NCBI GenBank assembly: GCA_001898035.1
Contig: MKRX01000015.1
Coordinates: 1 to 64,000, forward strand
Origin: Armatimonadetes bacterium 55-13
Lineage (GTDB): Bacteria > Armatimonadota > Fimbriimonadia > Fimbriimonadales > Fimbriimonadaceae
Direction: 5' to 3'
Length of the DNA stretch: 64,000 bases
The position numbers were made by a program, and so were the translations under genes. Under the pieces are notes generated by a model. That model was not told where the DNA came from, made no database searches, and saw only the letters and a program-made list of their open reading frames with translations. Below are positions 43,597 through 52,304 of the stretch, piece by piece. How positions within the stretch are numbered: the stretch's first letter is position 1; the number at the start of each line of letters is the position of its first letter.

Positions 43597-44174
43597 TAGC
43601 TCACCCTCCGCGTTGGTTCATCGAAGCCTAATTCGGAGTAGACGGCATCCAACAACATCGTTCGATCTCGTTGAAGAACGGTCTCGGGTTCCGGCGGCTT
43701 ACGGCGCCGTCGCGACTTCGCGGCAACGGGCAATGCGGGAAGCCCGTAGGCCGCGCGAATCGCCTGTAGGAGCGGGGTGCGCGGCGCTAACGATAGGCTC
43801 AGTGGTTTTCGAGCAATCATCGCGATCGTGTCGGTCAGCTCAATATTCACCGGATCGATGACGACGCACCGAAATCGGATATCGTCCTCGAGCGCAAGTA
43901 CGCACCATTTCAGGGCGAACTCCGGTGTAAGCATGCTCAACGCGGCGGCCGTGGGCTTAACTTGAGAAATATCTTCCAGTTCGAATCCGTACTGGTCGGC
44001 GAGGCACTGTGCAATCTGATCTTCATCCACATAGCCCATGTCAATCAGAACATCGCCGATACGCCGCTTGGACTCTTGAGAGACTCTCAATCCCCGGTCC
44101 AATTTGCGACGGTCCAGGACGCCTCTACGCAGAAGCATATCTCCCAAACGCAAGTATTGCTCTCCAACACTCAT
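43596..44174 (-). CDS. MshEN (GspE N-terminal domain) stand-alone protein
   Basis: 192 residues from ATG 44174. It has the tandem helical motif of MshEN/T2SSE_N domains: RLGDMLLRRGVLDRRKL near residue 9 and RIGDVLIDMGYVDEDQIA with LADQYGF after it. In secretion ATPases this domain precedes the ATPase and can bind cyclic-di-GMP. Here no ATPase follows; the second motif keeps the conserved Gln while the first has Ser at that place. A middle beta/alpha part and an Arg-rich stretch (KSRRRRKPP) precede the C-terminus. Coupled with the FlhG-like gene. Confidence 0.85.
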   Translation of the reverse strand: MSVGEQYLRLGDMLLRRGVLDRRKLDRGLRVSQESKRRIGDVLIDMGYVDEDQIAQCLADQYGFELEDISQVKPTAAALSMLTPEFALKWCVLALEDDIRFRCVVIDPVNIELTDTIAMIARKPLSLSLAPRTPLLQAIRAAYGLPALPVAAKSRRRRKPPEPETVLQRDRTMLLDAVYSELGFDEPTRRVS

Positions 44175-44232
44175 GACAGGTTTCTTCCATGTCTGTGCAG
44201 CAATGTTGAGAAAAATCTTACAAAATAATCTA

Positions 44233-45144
44233 CTAAAGATACTGGTCCGAAACGGACCGGTGTTTCTCGACGTGAGCGACGATCTCGGCGACGGTTGGCA
44301 CATCCGTCGTCGCGCCAACGGCACGGCACTTCAAACATCCAGCTGCGGATGCAAATTGGAGGCAATGTGCGATCTGCCAATTTTGGGATAGTCCAAACAG
44401 CATCCCGGCCCTAAAGAGGTCTCCGGCGCCTGTGGTGTCCACGACCTTTGGCGCTGGAAAGGGTGGGTAGCTCCGCACCGGATGTTCGGGAGAACCCGCG
44501 ACAAAGCCGTTGGGGCCATCGCTGAGGATCGCGAAGCATCCGTGGCGATCAACCCAGTCGTTTACCCACGCTACATTCTTTTGCATGTTGCCACGGCGCC
44601 CGGCCCAATCGGTACTACTCTGCCAAAAGACGCCAGGCGAGAGGACTCCAGTGGACTCCTCGAAATCCATCAGATAGATCTGCATCCCGGCGTCCCTTGC
44701 CAACCGCGCGGCTAAGACGGAGGCCTTGGGCATATTCGGCTCAGCGGTGAACCAAGCCGTCGGTTCATAAGGGATCTGTTCGACGTCGATCCCAATCTCC
44801 ATGGTGGAGAATCCGACACCAAACATCGTGCGCTCTCCGTCCGGCGTCACATAAATGTCACATACGGGGGTGGGCGGTTGAGAGTCCTTTTTCGCGATGT
44901 CCGCGAGAGGAAGTCTCTTCTGGTTTAGGAGTTCCTGCAGCAGGATGCCATCTCTACCCATGCCGACCGCATTTCCACACAGCAACGTTTCGGTTCCCCA
45001 TCCGACCAGAGCATTAGCGGTGTTGGCCGCTTCCCCACCCAGCAGAAATCTTTCTTCGGTGATTTCAATGTAACCGCCCGGCGGCGGAAGCACGGGTGCG
45101 AGCCGCATTCGATCGATACAGATAGTGCCAAAGACGAGGATCAT
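44233..45144 (-). CDS. PfkB-family carbohydrate kinase
   Basis: 303 residues. N-terminal sugar-binding GGEAANTANALVGWG and the C-terminal catalytic DTTGAGDLFRAGML mark a ribokinase/PfkB fold. The exact sugar is unknown; related proteins phosphorylate ribose, fructose, adenosine or 2-keto-3-deoxygluconate. It starts a minus-strand cluster ending in dapF, with a 58-bp gap to the MshEN gene. Confidence 0.88.
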   Translation of the reverse strand: MILVFGTICIDRMRLAPVLPPPGGYIEITEERFLLGGEAANTANALVGWGTETLLCGNAVGMGRDGILLQELLNQKRLPLADIAKKDSQPPTPVCDIYVTPDGERTMFGVGFSTMEIGIDVEQIPYEPTAWFTAEPNMPKASVLAARLARDAGMQIYLMDFEESTGVLSPGVFWQSSTDWAGRRGNMQKNVAWVNDWVDRHGCFAILSDGPNGFVAGSPEHPVRSYPPFPAPKVVDTTGAGDLFRAGMLFGLSQNWQIAHCLQFASAAGCLKCRAVGATTDVPTVAEIVAHVEKHRSVSDQYL

Positions 45145-45193
45145 TAGATAGCCGGATTGTAGTGTATGAGCGGCTGACAGGTACGCTCAGTCA

Positions 45194-45562
45194 GTGATTT
45201 GGCTGCAGGCCCTGATCTGTTTTGGGATTTGGATTACCTACGGGGTGATCCAATCGCGGCGTTCCGCACAGATTCGGACGCAGTTTACGCAGATGTCTCG
45301 TGGCGCTCGCAGCCGAAATGGCGCTTTCCTCATGCTGGGGGGAGGAGCGCTCTTGTTTGGATGTCTGATTTTGTGTTACGTCACGGGAGGACTCACACCC
45401 AATGGATTCAAGGTTTGGGCATGGCTTCTCTTTGCGATCTGTGGGTTGGCTTTCGTTCACGCTCAGACGATGGCGATGGCGATGCTTGTTAGCCTCATGT
45501 ACGACGGCGTAACATCACAGGGTGATTCTTCGTCTGACCAGCAGAAGTCCGAATCAAAATAG
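45194..45562 (+). CDS. Small membrane protein of unknown function
   Basis: 122 residues from GTG 45194. Three hydrophobic segments at about residues 4-20, 44-66 and 72-96; the C-terminus is polar and Ser/Lys/Gln-rich. Between the first and second segments lies a basic stretch (SRRSAQIRTQF). No family recognised. The stop is 11 bp before the next gene's ATG, so the two are probably co-transcribed. Confidence 0.65.
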   Translation: MIWLQALICFGIWITYGVIQSRRSAQIRTQFTQMSRGARSRNGAFLMLGGGALLFGCLILCYVTGGLTPNGFKVWAWLLFAICGLAFVHAQTMAMAMLVSLMYDGVTSQGDSSSDQQKSESK

Positions 45563-45573
45563 AAGTGAAAATC

Positions 45574-46167
45574 ATGAAGCACGCTTTGCTTGTCCTCGCT
45601 CTCCTTTTTGCCCTCGTTGGCAGTTCAATTGCCCAGACGTCCGATAAAGCTAAGCGGGCGGCCGAGACCATGGACAAGTTCCGTCAGGTGGATGTCCTGA
45701 CGATGCTCTTGCCAATGGTTCTGACCAAGGAGCAGATTCGCAAGATTTTGCCCGATATCGAGAAGGCTCGACAGGACGTGAAGAAACAGGAGCAGGAAGA
45801 GGCGGACCTGATTCTGAAGTACAGCGAGCGCGTAGACCAAGCCATCAAGGCTGGAGTTGACGAGGGAGAGGTTCCTAAGTCCGATCTACTCCGTGAGATG
45901 AGGGCGCTAGTTCAGACGATGACCATGAAGCGACGGGCTGTGGCCTCCGATAACGTCGACTTGGTTTTCGCCACCGTTAAAAAAGTCTTGAACGAGGGAC
46001 AGCTTAAGGCAGCGGCGAACTCACTCAGGGCCAGCGATTTCATGCCAGCCGATAAGGCAGAGGCCTTGAGCGAAGACGACAAAGTGAAGCTCTTTGTACG
46101 AGAGATCCTGTTGGAACCGCACGCTTACGAGATTCTCGTGAAGATGCAGGCCGGCAAGCGCGGCTAA
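45574..46167 (+). CDS. Exported helical protein of unknown function
   Basis: 197 residues from ATG 45574, with a clear signal peptide (MKHALLVLALLFALVGSSIA). The mature part is almost all helix-forming and charged (EKARQDVKKQEQEEADLILK, then MKRRAVASDNVDLVFATVKK). No recognised family. It ends with its stop abutting the stop of convergent purE. Confidence 0.68.
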   Translation: MKHALLVLALLFALVGSSIAQTSDKAKRAAETMDKFRQVDVLTMLLPMVLTKEQIRKILPDIEKARQDVKKQEQEEADLILKYSERVDQAIKAGVDEGEVPKSDLLREMRALVQTMTMKRRAVASDNVDLVFATVKKVLNEGQLKAAANSLRASDFMPADKAEALSEDDKVKLFVREILLEPHAYEILVKMQAGKRG

Positions 46168-46656
46168 TTAGTCGTTCAGGGTTCGATTCATTTCGGCCAC
46201 TGCATCCATTTGAGATAGCCGGAAAGCCTCTAGCTTTTCGGCTATCTTTGCGTCTGACGAGCCGAGAATCCGGAGCGCAAGGAGCCCCGCGTTCTTTCCG
46301 TTGCCGATCGAGACGGTGGCGACTGGGACACCGGCGGGCATCTGAACGATCGAGTAAAGCGAATCCACCCCGCCGAGCGCTCTCGTGGTTACTGGCACGC
46401 CAATGACGGGAAGGGTTGTGAGCGAAGCGACCATTCCCGGCAGGTGGGCGGCCCCGCCCGCTCCGGCAACGATGACCTTCAGCCCTCTCTCGCGAGCCGT
46501 CTTAGCATATTCCACCATGGCCTCGGGAGTCCGGTGAGCGCTTACCACGCTCATCTCGAAGGGGACGCCAAATTCCGTCAGGATGTCGGCGGCAGGGCGC
46601 ATTGTATCCAGATCCGTTTTGCTTCCCATGACGATGCCGACGAGAGGTTGATCCAT
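46168..46656 (-). CDS. purE: N5-carboxyaminoimidazole ribonucleotide mutase (PurE class I type)
   Basis: 162 residues from ATG 46656. Converts N5-CAIR to CAIR in purine synthesis. Motifs: [25 protein letters not shown] and [15 protein letters not shown], then LPVIGVP. purK is not adjacent in the window. Confidence 0.95.
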   Translation of the reverse strand: MDQPLVGIVMGSKTDLDTMRPAADILTEFGVPFEMSVVSAHRTPEAMVEYAKTARERGLKVIVAGAGGAAHLPGMVASLTTLPVIGVPVTTRALGGVDSLYSIVQMPAGVPVATVSIGNGKNAGLLALRILGSSDAKIAEKLEAFRLSQMDAVAEMNRTLND

Positions 46657-46690
46657 GGGCAATAGGATACTGCTATCGCCCGGGATCGGA

Positions 46691-47890
46691 CTAAGGCGTC
46701 TGGGCGGGCGTCAGACGAGACTCAACGTATTTGAGCCGAACCTTAGCTTGGTCCGCGAAGGGGCTCATGGGCCAACGGCGAACGATCTCGCTGTATGCGA
46801 CCTTTGCGGAATCAAAATTTTGATAGACGGCTTCGGAAATCATGCCGCCGCGAAACATGGCGGCCTCTAGATCGCCTTGCGCGGCTTGGGGATCCTTGAG
46901 GATGGACTCATACATTCGCATCGCACTGAGATTATCGTTAGCACGCTCCAATCGAGTCGCGCAATCCATCAAGAGCCCGGATTTGATCGTTCCGATGGGG
47001 TGATTCAATGCAGCGATGCAGGTTGCGATGGGACCGATTTCCTGTTCGGCCAACATTTTTGGCAGCCCCTTGAAGAATGCCTCGCGGCATTCGGGCTTGG
47101 GTCCACCAGGGTCGTTGATACTCTTGTGCATCCAATTGAGGAGAACAGCGGTGTCACCCGGATTGACGCGGTGCAGTTGGGCTAGTTCCATTCGAGAGAG
47201 AATGCGCAGGTCCTTTGTCTCGGAAAGCGTGGCTTTTGCGTCACTTGTGAATTCGTCATCCCTTTTCGCCCTTAGGATGAGACAAAGGAAAAGTCCTCCC
47301 ACCGCGCCGCCGATGTGAGCAAGGTGACCTACGCCGTCTCGACCACCGAAGAGAATGGCCTCAAGAATGTCCAGGCCCAGGTACATGCCAGCGACTCCCC
47401 ACATTGGCCAATCAAACGTTCCCATGCTGACCAACCGCCACCAATAGAAGAACGTGACTTTTCCGTGCGGGAACATGTAAAGAGCCGCGCCGAGGACGCC
47501 CATGATGGCGCCTGATGCTCCAATGGAGGGGATGTCTGGGTGCGATGCTCCCAGAATGAGTTGGTGGAGCAAATCTCCCGCGTAGCCGGCAAGGAAATAC
47601 AGAATCAGGAACTTGAACGATTTGAGGCGACCTTCCACGGCGAAACCGAAGAGATAGAGGAACCACATGTTTCCGATGATGTGGAGCAGGCTCCCGTGCA
47701 GGAACATGCTGGACGTCATATGAAGGAAATCGAAGTTGCTCCCTTTGAGGCCCCAATCGTTGACGATCGATTCTTTTATTTCAAAGCCGTTTGAGGTACA
47801 CGCATAAACCACGATGTTGATCGTGATGAGGATGATGGTAACAAACGGAATACTTTCCGGAGGATTTTTACTGCGAATTGGAAGTAGCAT
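46691..47890 (-). CDS. Rhomboid-family intramembrane serine protease with C-terminal TPR-like region
   Basis: 399 residues. Six or so transmembrane segments in the first ~200 residues. Catalytic dyad: Ser126 in GASGA and His192 in [18 protein letters not shown] near residue 65 holds the conserved oxyanion-stabilising Asn. The last ~190 residues are soluble and helical, with TPR-like features, possibly a substrate-recruiting part. It lies between the purE gene and a response regulator on the same strand. Confidence 0.92.
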   Translation of the reverse strand: MLLPIRSKNPPESIPFVTIILITINIVVYACTSNGFEIKESIVNDWGLKGSNFDFLHMTSSMFLHGSLLHIIGNMWFLYLFGFAVEGRLKSFKFLILYFLAGYAGDLLHQLILGASHPDIPSIGASGAIMGVLGAALYMFPHGKVTFFYWWRLVSMGTFDWPMWGVAGMYLGLDILEAILFGGRDGVGHLAHIGGAVGGLFLCLILRAKRDDEFTSDAKATLSETKDLRILSRMELAQLHRVNPGDTAVLLNWMHKSINDPGGPKPECREAFFKGLPKMLAEQEIGPIATCIAALNHPIGTIKSGLLMDCATRLERANDNLSAMRMYESILKDPQAAQGDLEAAMFRGGMISEAVYQNFDSAKVAYSEIVRRWPMSPFADQAKVRLKYVESRLTPAQTP

Positions 47891-47933
47891 AAAGAAAGCG
47901 CGTAAGTGTATTCGGACGATATCTTACGCAAAT

Positions 47934-47970
47934 AAAAACCTGGCCGCAAGTACTATGCGACCAGGTTTTT
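47934..47970. terminator. Bidirectional terminator
   Basis: AAAAACCTGG (47934-47943) pairs with CCAGGTTTTT (47961-47970), the inner CGCA/TGCG also pairs. It has an A-tract on one side and a T-tract on the other. It sits 24 bases past the stop of the response-regulator gene. Confidence 0.85.
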
Positions 47971-47994
47971 GCTTTTCTTCAGCTAGAGAGGGTA

Positions 47995-48438
47995 CTAGAC
48001 GGCTTCTTTGGACTTAGCAGCGCGCTCCCAGAGTTCGACAGTCCGAACGTCTCGGCGGCGACGATCCATGGCTTGACCGATCTTGAGCGAGAGAATCTCG
48101 TAGACGTCGATGCCAGGAGCGTTCTTTTCGATGTAATCGTAGGCGCCACGGCGCATGCACTCGACCGCGTTTGCCACGTTTCCGTAGGCAGTCATTACGA
48201 TGACCTCAGCGAAGAGATCTCTCGTAAAGGCGGCGTGGAGTACCTGGAGACCCGAATCTGGGTGATCCATACTCATGTCGGTTACGATGGCGTCATACGG
48301 CTTTGGGCGCTCTAGAATCTTTGCGATCCCTTCTGCGGCGCTATCTGCCGTTTCTACTTTAAAGCCATCCCTCTCTAAGCGACGTTTGACGGCGGCAACC
48401 ACGGCCTCTTCGTCATCGATCACAAGCACGCGACACAT
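47995..48438 (-). CDS. Single-domain response regulator (CheY/NtrC receiver type)
   Basis: 147 residues. Receiver domain: IDDEE acidic pair near residue 8, phospho-acceptor Asp in IVTDMSM near residue 53, MTAYG with the conserved Thr near 82 and IEKNA with the conserved Lys near 104. A basic C-terminal helix (MDRRRRDVRTVELWERAAK) follows but no output domain. No kinase gene is adjacent. Confidence 0.9.
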   Translation of the reverse strand: MCRVLVIDDEEAVVAAVKRRLERDGFKVETADSAAEGIAKILERPKPYDAIVTDMSMDHPDSGLQVLHAAFTRDLFAEVIVMTAYGNVANAVECMRRGAYDYIEKNAPGIDVYEILSLKIGQAMDRRRRDVRTVELWERAAKSKEAV

Positions 48439-48542
48439 TAAGGGGAGTATAGCTGGTTCTGGGGTTCTTCCGCCCGAGAACGGGCTTTAGGACTCGTAAA
48501 CCTAACGAAACATTGCGGCAGGCGTTCAGAATAAGAGGGAAG

Positions 48543-50870
48543 GTGGCTGATCGACACACCCCTCCCACGCGCATAGAGACGCTTCAGACTCTCCGAACTG
48601 CGAACTTAGACGTCGCGTTCTCGACGGCGTTTGCCACTTTGGTCACGGGCGCGTTTCTCGTTGGGTTTGTAAAGTTATTGGGAGGCACCGACCTTTGGAT
48701 AGGTGTACTTTCGGCGCTTCCGGCAGCCCTGGGCGTCCTCCAAATTCCGGGCGCCATCATTGCAAGGCGTTTCCCCAGTTACAAGGGTTTTGTCACGCCC
48801 GGAGGTTTGGTCTGGCGGGCCATGTACGTTCCCGTGGCCATCCTGCCCCTCTTGGCGCTGAATAACGAACTCAGGCTTTTTGTCTTGGTTGGGTGCGTTT
48901 CCATCGGCGCATTCACGATTTCGCTCGTTAACTCGACTTACAACGATTGGATCGCCGAGCTTGTGCCCGCTCGATCCCGCGGATGGTATTTCTCTCGTCG
49001 CAACGCGATTGGGGCGGGAGTTGGAGCTACGGTTGGTCTGCTGGGCGGCTTGCTATTGGACCGCTTCAAAGGAGCAGGACGTGAAGACATCGGCTACAGC
49101 GTCGTCTTCGGCATTGGCGTGCTTTGCGCGGCCCTCAGCATGGCTTTCTTCCTGCGGATGCGGGACATGGAGCGCAAAAACGTTCAGAAGCAGAGTCTTC
49201 GTGAAGGCTTGGGGAGTTTTGCGGCTCCGTTCCGACACCGGGAATTCCGAAAGGTCCTGCTGTTCTTGGCGATGTTTTTTGTGGGGCAGACTTTTGCGGG
49301 AAACCTGTATGCGGCCTTCGCCCTTGAATCGCTGAACATGCCTTTCGTTTGGATCCAGGCTTGCACTCTGATGCAGGCATTGGGAACCGTGGCTAGCTCC
49401 TCACTTTGGGGGTTTTTGGCGGATCGATATGGAAACAAACCCTGTTTGATTCTGGCAGGAGTGGGAATTGCGTTGAATCCGCTCGCGTGGGTCCTGACCA
49501 ATCCTTCGAATCTGAATCTCTCGGTGGGACTTCTCGTGGCGAGTCACTTCCTGATGGGATTGTTCTGGTGCGGGGTTAACCTCACTCAGTTCAATCTTCT
49601 CTTAGCCACGGCGCCTGAGGAGGATCGAGCCAGCTTTATTGGATCGGGGCTTGCGATTCAGGGAGTCGTCAGTGGTTTGGCGCCTCTGCTTGGCGCGGAG
49701 TTGATGGCAATCCTTCGTCCTGGACTAGGGGCAGAACACGCATACAAAGGCGTTTTCTGGGGCGTCTTCATCCTGCGACTGTTCGCGATGATCTTCTTAG
49801 CCCCTGTTCGCGAGGAAGGATCTGCTCATGTCCAAAAAACGCTTCGCGACTTGCGAAAGGTAACGCCGAAAGGGATGCGCGCCTTGCGATCTTTGAGCCG
49901 GAGCGGAGATGCTCATATCCGTGCCGCGGCGATCGATAACGTGGGTGCGGAAGGATTTTCGATGGCGAGCGATGAGATCGTTAAGGCCCTTGGCGATCCG
50001 TCTCCAAAAGTTCGCCGCAATGCGGCCCGAGCCTTGGCGCGACTGGGAGATCAACGGCTAGCCGTTCCCCTCATCCAGCATCTTGAAAACCATCCGGACT
50101 CAGTGGAAGAAGAGATGGTAGAGGCGTTGGGCGACGTGGGGAATCCGCAGGCGGTGCCCGCCCTCGTGGGATTGCTTCAGAGCCCTCGCTCCCTGCTTCG
50201 CCGAGCGGCGGCGAAGGCGCTTGGGCGAATTGGCAGTTCAGAAGCCATCGCACCACTCATCGCAGCTGCAGAAGAAGCAGGAGACCCCGATCTCCGGAGA
50301 GCAAGCATTCAGGCCCTCCGCGTTTTAGGAGCCAATGAGTCCGGTCCAGTCGTCTTCGACTCTCTCTTTGACCCGCACCCGAGCGTCCGCATTGCGGCGG
50401 CGGAAGCGGTGTCCGAGCTAAATATGGTGGAGGCACTGCCCTATGTCCGACAGGCCCTTGCTTACTATCAGGACGAGGCGGTTGGGGAGATGGTCTATGC
50501 GTTGGGATGCGTGGGAACCCGAGAGGATCTGCCCCTCATGCTCCAGCAAGTTGGGCATTTGAGTTCGCAGACAACCCGACGCCGATGCCTCCTCGGCGTG
50601 GCGCGTCTTTTGGGAGTTGAAGGTGAGACTTATCGACTCTTGCTGTTAGAGGGATTCGCCCTTGACGCGGCTCTCTTGGACCTTATGCAGCCAGTGATTC
50701 GGACCAATAGACGCATCCGCGTCGCTCTGGACCGTTATGGATCCGGCCAAGAAAGCGAGGCGCTGGACATGTTGGCGAAGGCCACGCAAAACGCTTCGAC
50801 CGCGATTCTGGCGGAATACGCGGTCGAAGATTCCTTCTTGATAGCGGCTGTGCTGGCAACGAAAATTTAG
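48543..50870 (+). CDS. MFS transporter fused to C-terminal HEAT repeats
   Basis: 775 residues from GTG 48543 (AAGAGGG just upstream; the frame opens at TTG 48513). About 12 membrane segments in the first ~420 residues in a major-facilitator pattern (ARSRGWYFSRRNAIGAGVGA, then GFLADRYGNKPCLILAGVG). From ~430 to ~700 several HEAT repeats follow (LGDPSPKVRRNAARALARLGD, split here as a 21-residue unit; PRSLLRRAAAKALGRIGS; DPHPSVRIAAAEAVSELN). Such C-terminal solenoids likely bind a partner protein. Substrate unknown. It overlaps the PEP-CTERM gene by 4 bases at the 3' end. Confidence 0.9.
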   Translation: MADRHTPPTRIETLQTLRTANLDVAFSTAFATLVTGAFLVGFVKLLGGTDLWIGVLSALPAALGVLQIPGAIIARRFPSYKGFVTPGGLVWRAMYVPVAILPLLALNNELRLFVLVGCVSIGAFTISLVNSTYNDWIAELVPARSRGWYFSRRNAIGAGVGATVGLLGGLLLDRFKGAGREDIGYSVVFGIGVLCAALSMAFFLRMRDMERKNVQKQSLREGLGSFAAPFRHREFRKVLLFLAMFFVGQTFAGNLYAAFALESLNMPFVWIQACTLMQALGTVASSSLWGFLADRYGNKPCLILAGVGIALNPLAWVLTNPSNLNLSVGLLVASHFLMGLFWCGVNLTQFNLLLATAPEEDRASFIGSGLAIQGVVSGLAPLLGAELMAILRPGLGAEHAYKGVFWGVFILRLFAMIFLAPVREEGSAHVQKTLRDLRKVTPKGMRALRSLSRSGDAHIRAAAIDNVGAEGFSMASDEIVKALGDPSPKVRRNAARALARLGDQRLAVPLIQHLENHPDSVEEEMVEALGDVGNPQAVPALVGLLQSPRSLLRRAAAKALGRIGSSEAIAPLIAAAEEAGDPDLRRASIQALRVLGANESGPVVFDSLFDPHPSVRIAAAEAVSELNMVEALPYVRQALAYYQDEAVGEMVYALGCVGTREDLPLMLQQVGHLSSQTTRRRCLLGVARLLGVEGETYRLLLLEGFALDAALLDLMQPVIRTNRRIRVALDRYGSGQESEALDMLAKATQNASTAILAEYAVEDSFLIAAVLATKI

Positions 50871-51598
50871 GCTTTCTTTCGTCGGGAAAGCACAAGCAAT
50901 CCCACCCCCAACACCGCCATCGAAACGGGCTCCGGCACAGGATTTGGCGTTCCTACGCGGTAATTGTCATAGTAGGCGATCGACGAACTATCGAAGTCGT
51001 CCACATAGTCGGAGTAGAGATCGAAATCGGTCAGATTCGATGCTGGCGTTGCGTCGAGGGCAAACGAATTGTTCCCAACTTTTGCCATGGCAGTCGTTTC
51101 TCCGGGGATGTAGGCTAAGGAGATATCAATCCACGCACCAATGGCGGAACTTGAGTAGGTTCCGATGCCAGAGCCATCCCAAAGATCGCTCGTCGTTGGT
51201 CCACCTCGGATCGTTCCATCAGAGCACAAAGTGATTCCGACTACTAAATCGAAATCGTTCCAAAGAGCGAGTCCATAGACTCGATCCACGGTTGCAGAAG
51301 CTGGATCGAGAAAGATACTTACCGATCCCGTCACCTCTTCAGCTCCGGAATATCCTCCGGGAATGGAAGCCCAAGCGAACCAGGCGCCATCGCTTCCGTC
51401 CCACTCGACGGACTGAGTACCAGATTTGGCAATGGTGTCTACGACGGAGAATCCTCCGAGCGCATTCCATCCATTCTGGCTATCTAATGCACCGGTCGTG
51501 AAGCCTTCGGCGGCTTCGAAGCTCGTATTTAAGAAATCCAGGGCACTCGCAAGGGACGAGAGCACAAGGGATAAACAAACAAGTAGCGTCCTTTTCAC
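50867..51598 (-). CDS. PEP-CTERM sorting-domain surface protein
   Basis: 243 residues. Signal peptide MKRTLLVCLSLVLSSLASA, beta-rich middle part (concanavalin/lectin-like in style: GSVSIFLDP, YYDNYRVG), and a C-terminal PEP-CTERM tail: VPEPVSM, hydrophobic helix and RRKKA. PEP-CTERM proteins are processed by an exosortase and usually linked to an extracellular polysaccharide. No exosortase gene is visible in the window. Confidence 0.92.
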   Translation of the reverse strand: MKRTLLVCLSLVLSSLASALDFLNTSFEAAEGFTTGALDSQNGWNALGGFSVVDTIAKSGTQSVEWDGSDGAWFAWASIPGGYSGAEEVTGSVSIFLDPASATVDRVYGLALWNDFDLVVGITLCSDGTIRGGPTTSDLWDGSGIGTYSSSAIGAWIDISLAYIPGETTAMAKVGNNSFALDATPASNLTDFDLYSDYVDDFDSSSIAYYDNYRVGTPNPVPEPVSMAVLGVGLLVLSRRKKA

Positions 51599-51756
51599 AA
51601 ACAGCCCTCCTCAAAAGGCGGATTTGACGACAGTCCACTCAAAAAGTAAGTTTTAGTTTATGACAAAAACTTGCAAATATTTCGATTGATTTGAGGTCCT
51701 TAGTCCACTGGAACCTGGCGGGGAGCAAAGGTGTTCTATACTTTGTGGGACAAACT

Positions 51757-52113
51757 GGGGGCGAAAGGGCTCGACAGAGCTGGTTCGACTTTCGGTTGCG
51801 AGCCGTGGATTCTCGTTGGCCACGTCAAAAACGAGAAAAAAAGTAGTTGCGAATAACAATTACGCCTTCGCTGCCTAAATAGCCAGCGAGATCCGCACTC
51901 CTCGAGCCGGTAGGGGAGAGTTCGGGTCTAATAAAATCCGGATCGTTGGGTCGGCTTCCGTCTGTAGCTAGCTCGACTAAATAAATCAGACTGGGCGTGC
52001 GTTCAGCCGGCCTCGGGAGAGAGCGCCGCCGAGATAAAGTACTGAGGAGACGCTCGTGGTAACTGGAGGGGCGACAGTTTTGGAAGGGGGTTCAATTCCC
52101 CCCGCCTCCACCA
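51757..52113 (+). ncRNA. ssrA: Transfer-messenger RNA (tmRNA)
   Basis: A 357-nt gene, not protein-coding. The 5' end GGGGGCG pairs with the 3' acceptor strand CGCCTCC, and the 3' end is a T-arm plus CCA (52111-52113). A tag reading frame begins at resume codon GCG 51849 and ends TAA 51876-51878, encoding ANNNYAFAA, preceded by the TAGTT context typical of tmRNA. It rescues stalled ribosomes with SmpB. A TATACT -10 element lies at 51737-51742. Confidence 0.95.
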
Positions 52114-52127
52114 AATTCCTTTTTCCC

Positions 52128-52289
52128 TTACCGGCGCTTATGGCCGTGTTTCTTTTCCAGCCTCATCATCCGAAGCATCTTTAGGTTGATCACCAAGAAT
52201 CGCCATAGCTGCCAAGGAAGGAACGTTCGCCAGAAGAGGGTCCAGCGAGTGGGGCGAGGAGCTTGCAAGTGACTGGGTTTGTTCATCAT
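52128..52289 (-). CDS. 53-residue tryptophan-rich protein downstream of the SQR-like gene
   Basis: Begins MMNKPSHLQAPRPTRWTLFW and ends KKHGHKRR. A strong ribosome site (GAAGGAG, 5 bases before the ATG) and the 15-bp gap after the flavoprotein gene support translation as its operon partner. The middle is amphipathic with many Trp/Phe/Leu (WRTFLPWQLWRFLVIN) and the rest is very basic, as expected for a peripheral membrane anchor or subunit. No family assigned. A longer frame on the same strand (52138-52527) overlaps the flavoprotein and is rejected. Confidence 0.72.
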   Translation of the reverse strand: MMNKPSHLQAPRPTRWTLFWRTFLPWQLWRFLVINLKMLRMMRLEKKHGHKRR

Positions 52290-52304
52290 TGACTCCTTCT
52301 TCCC

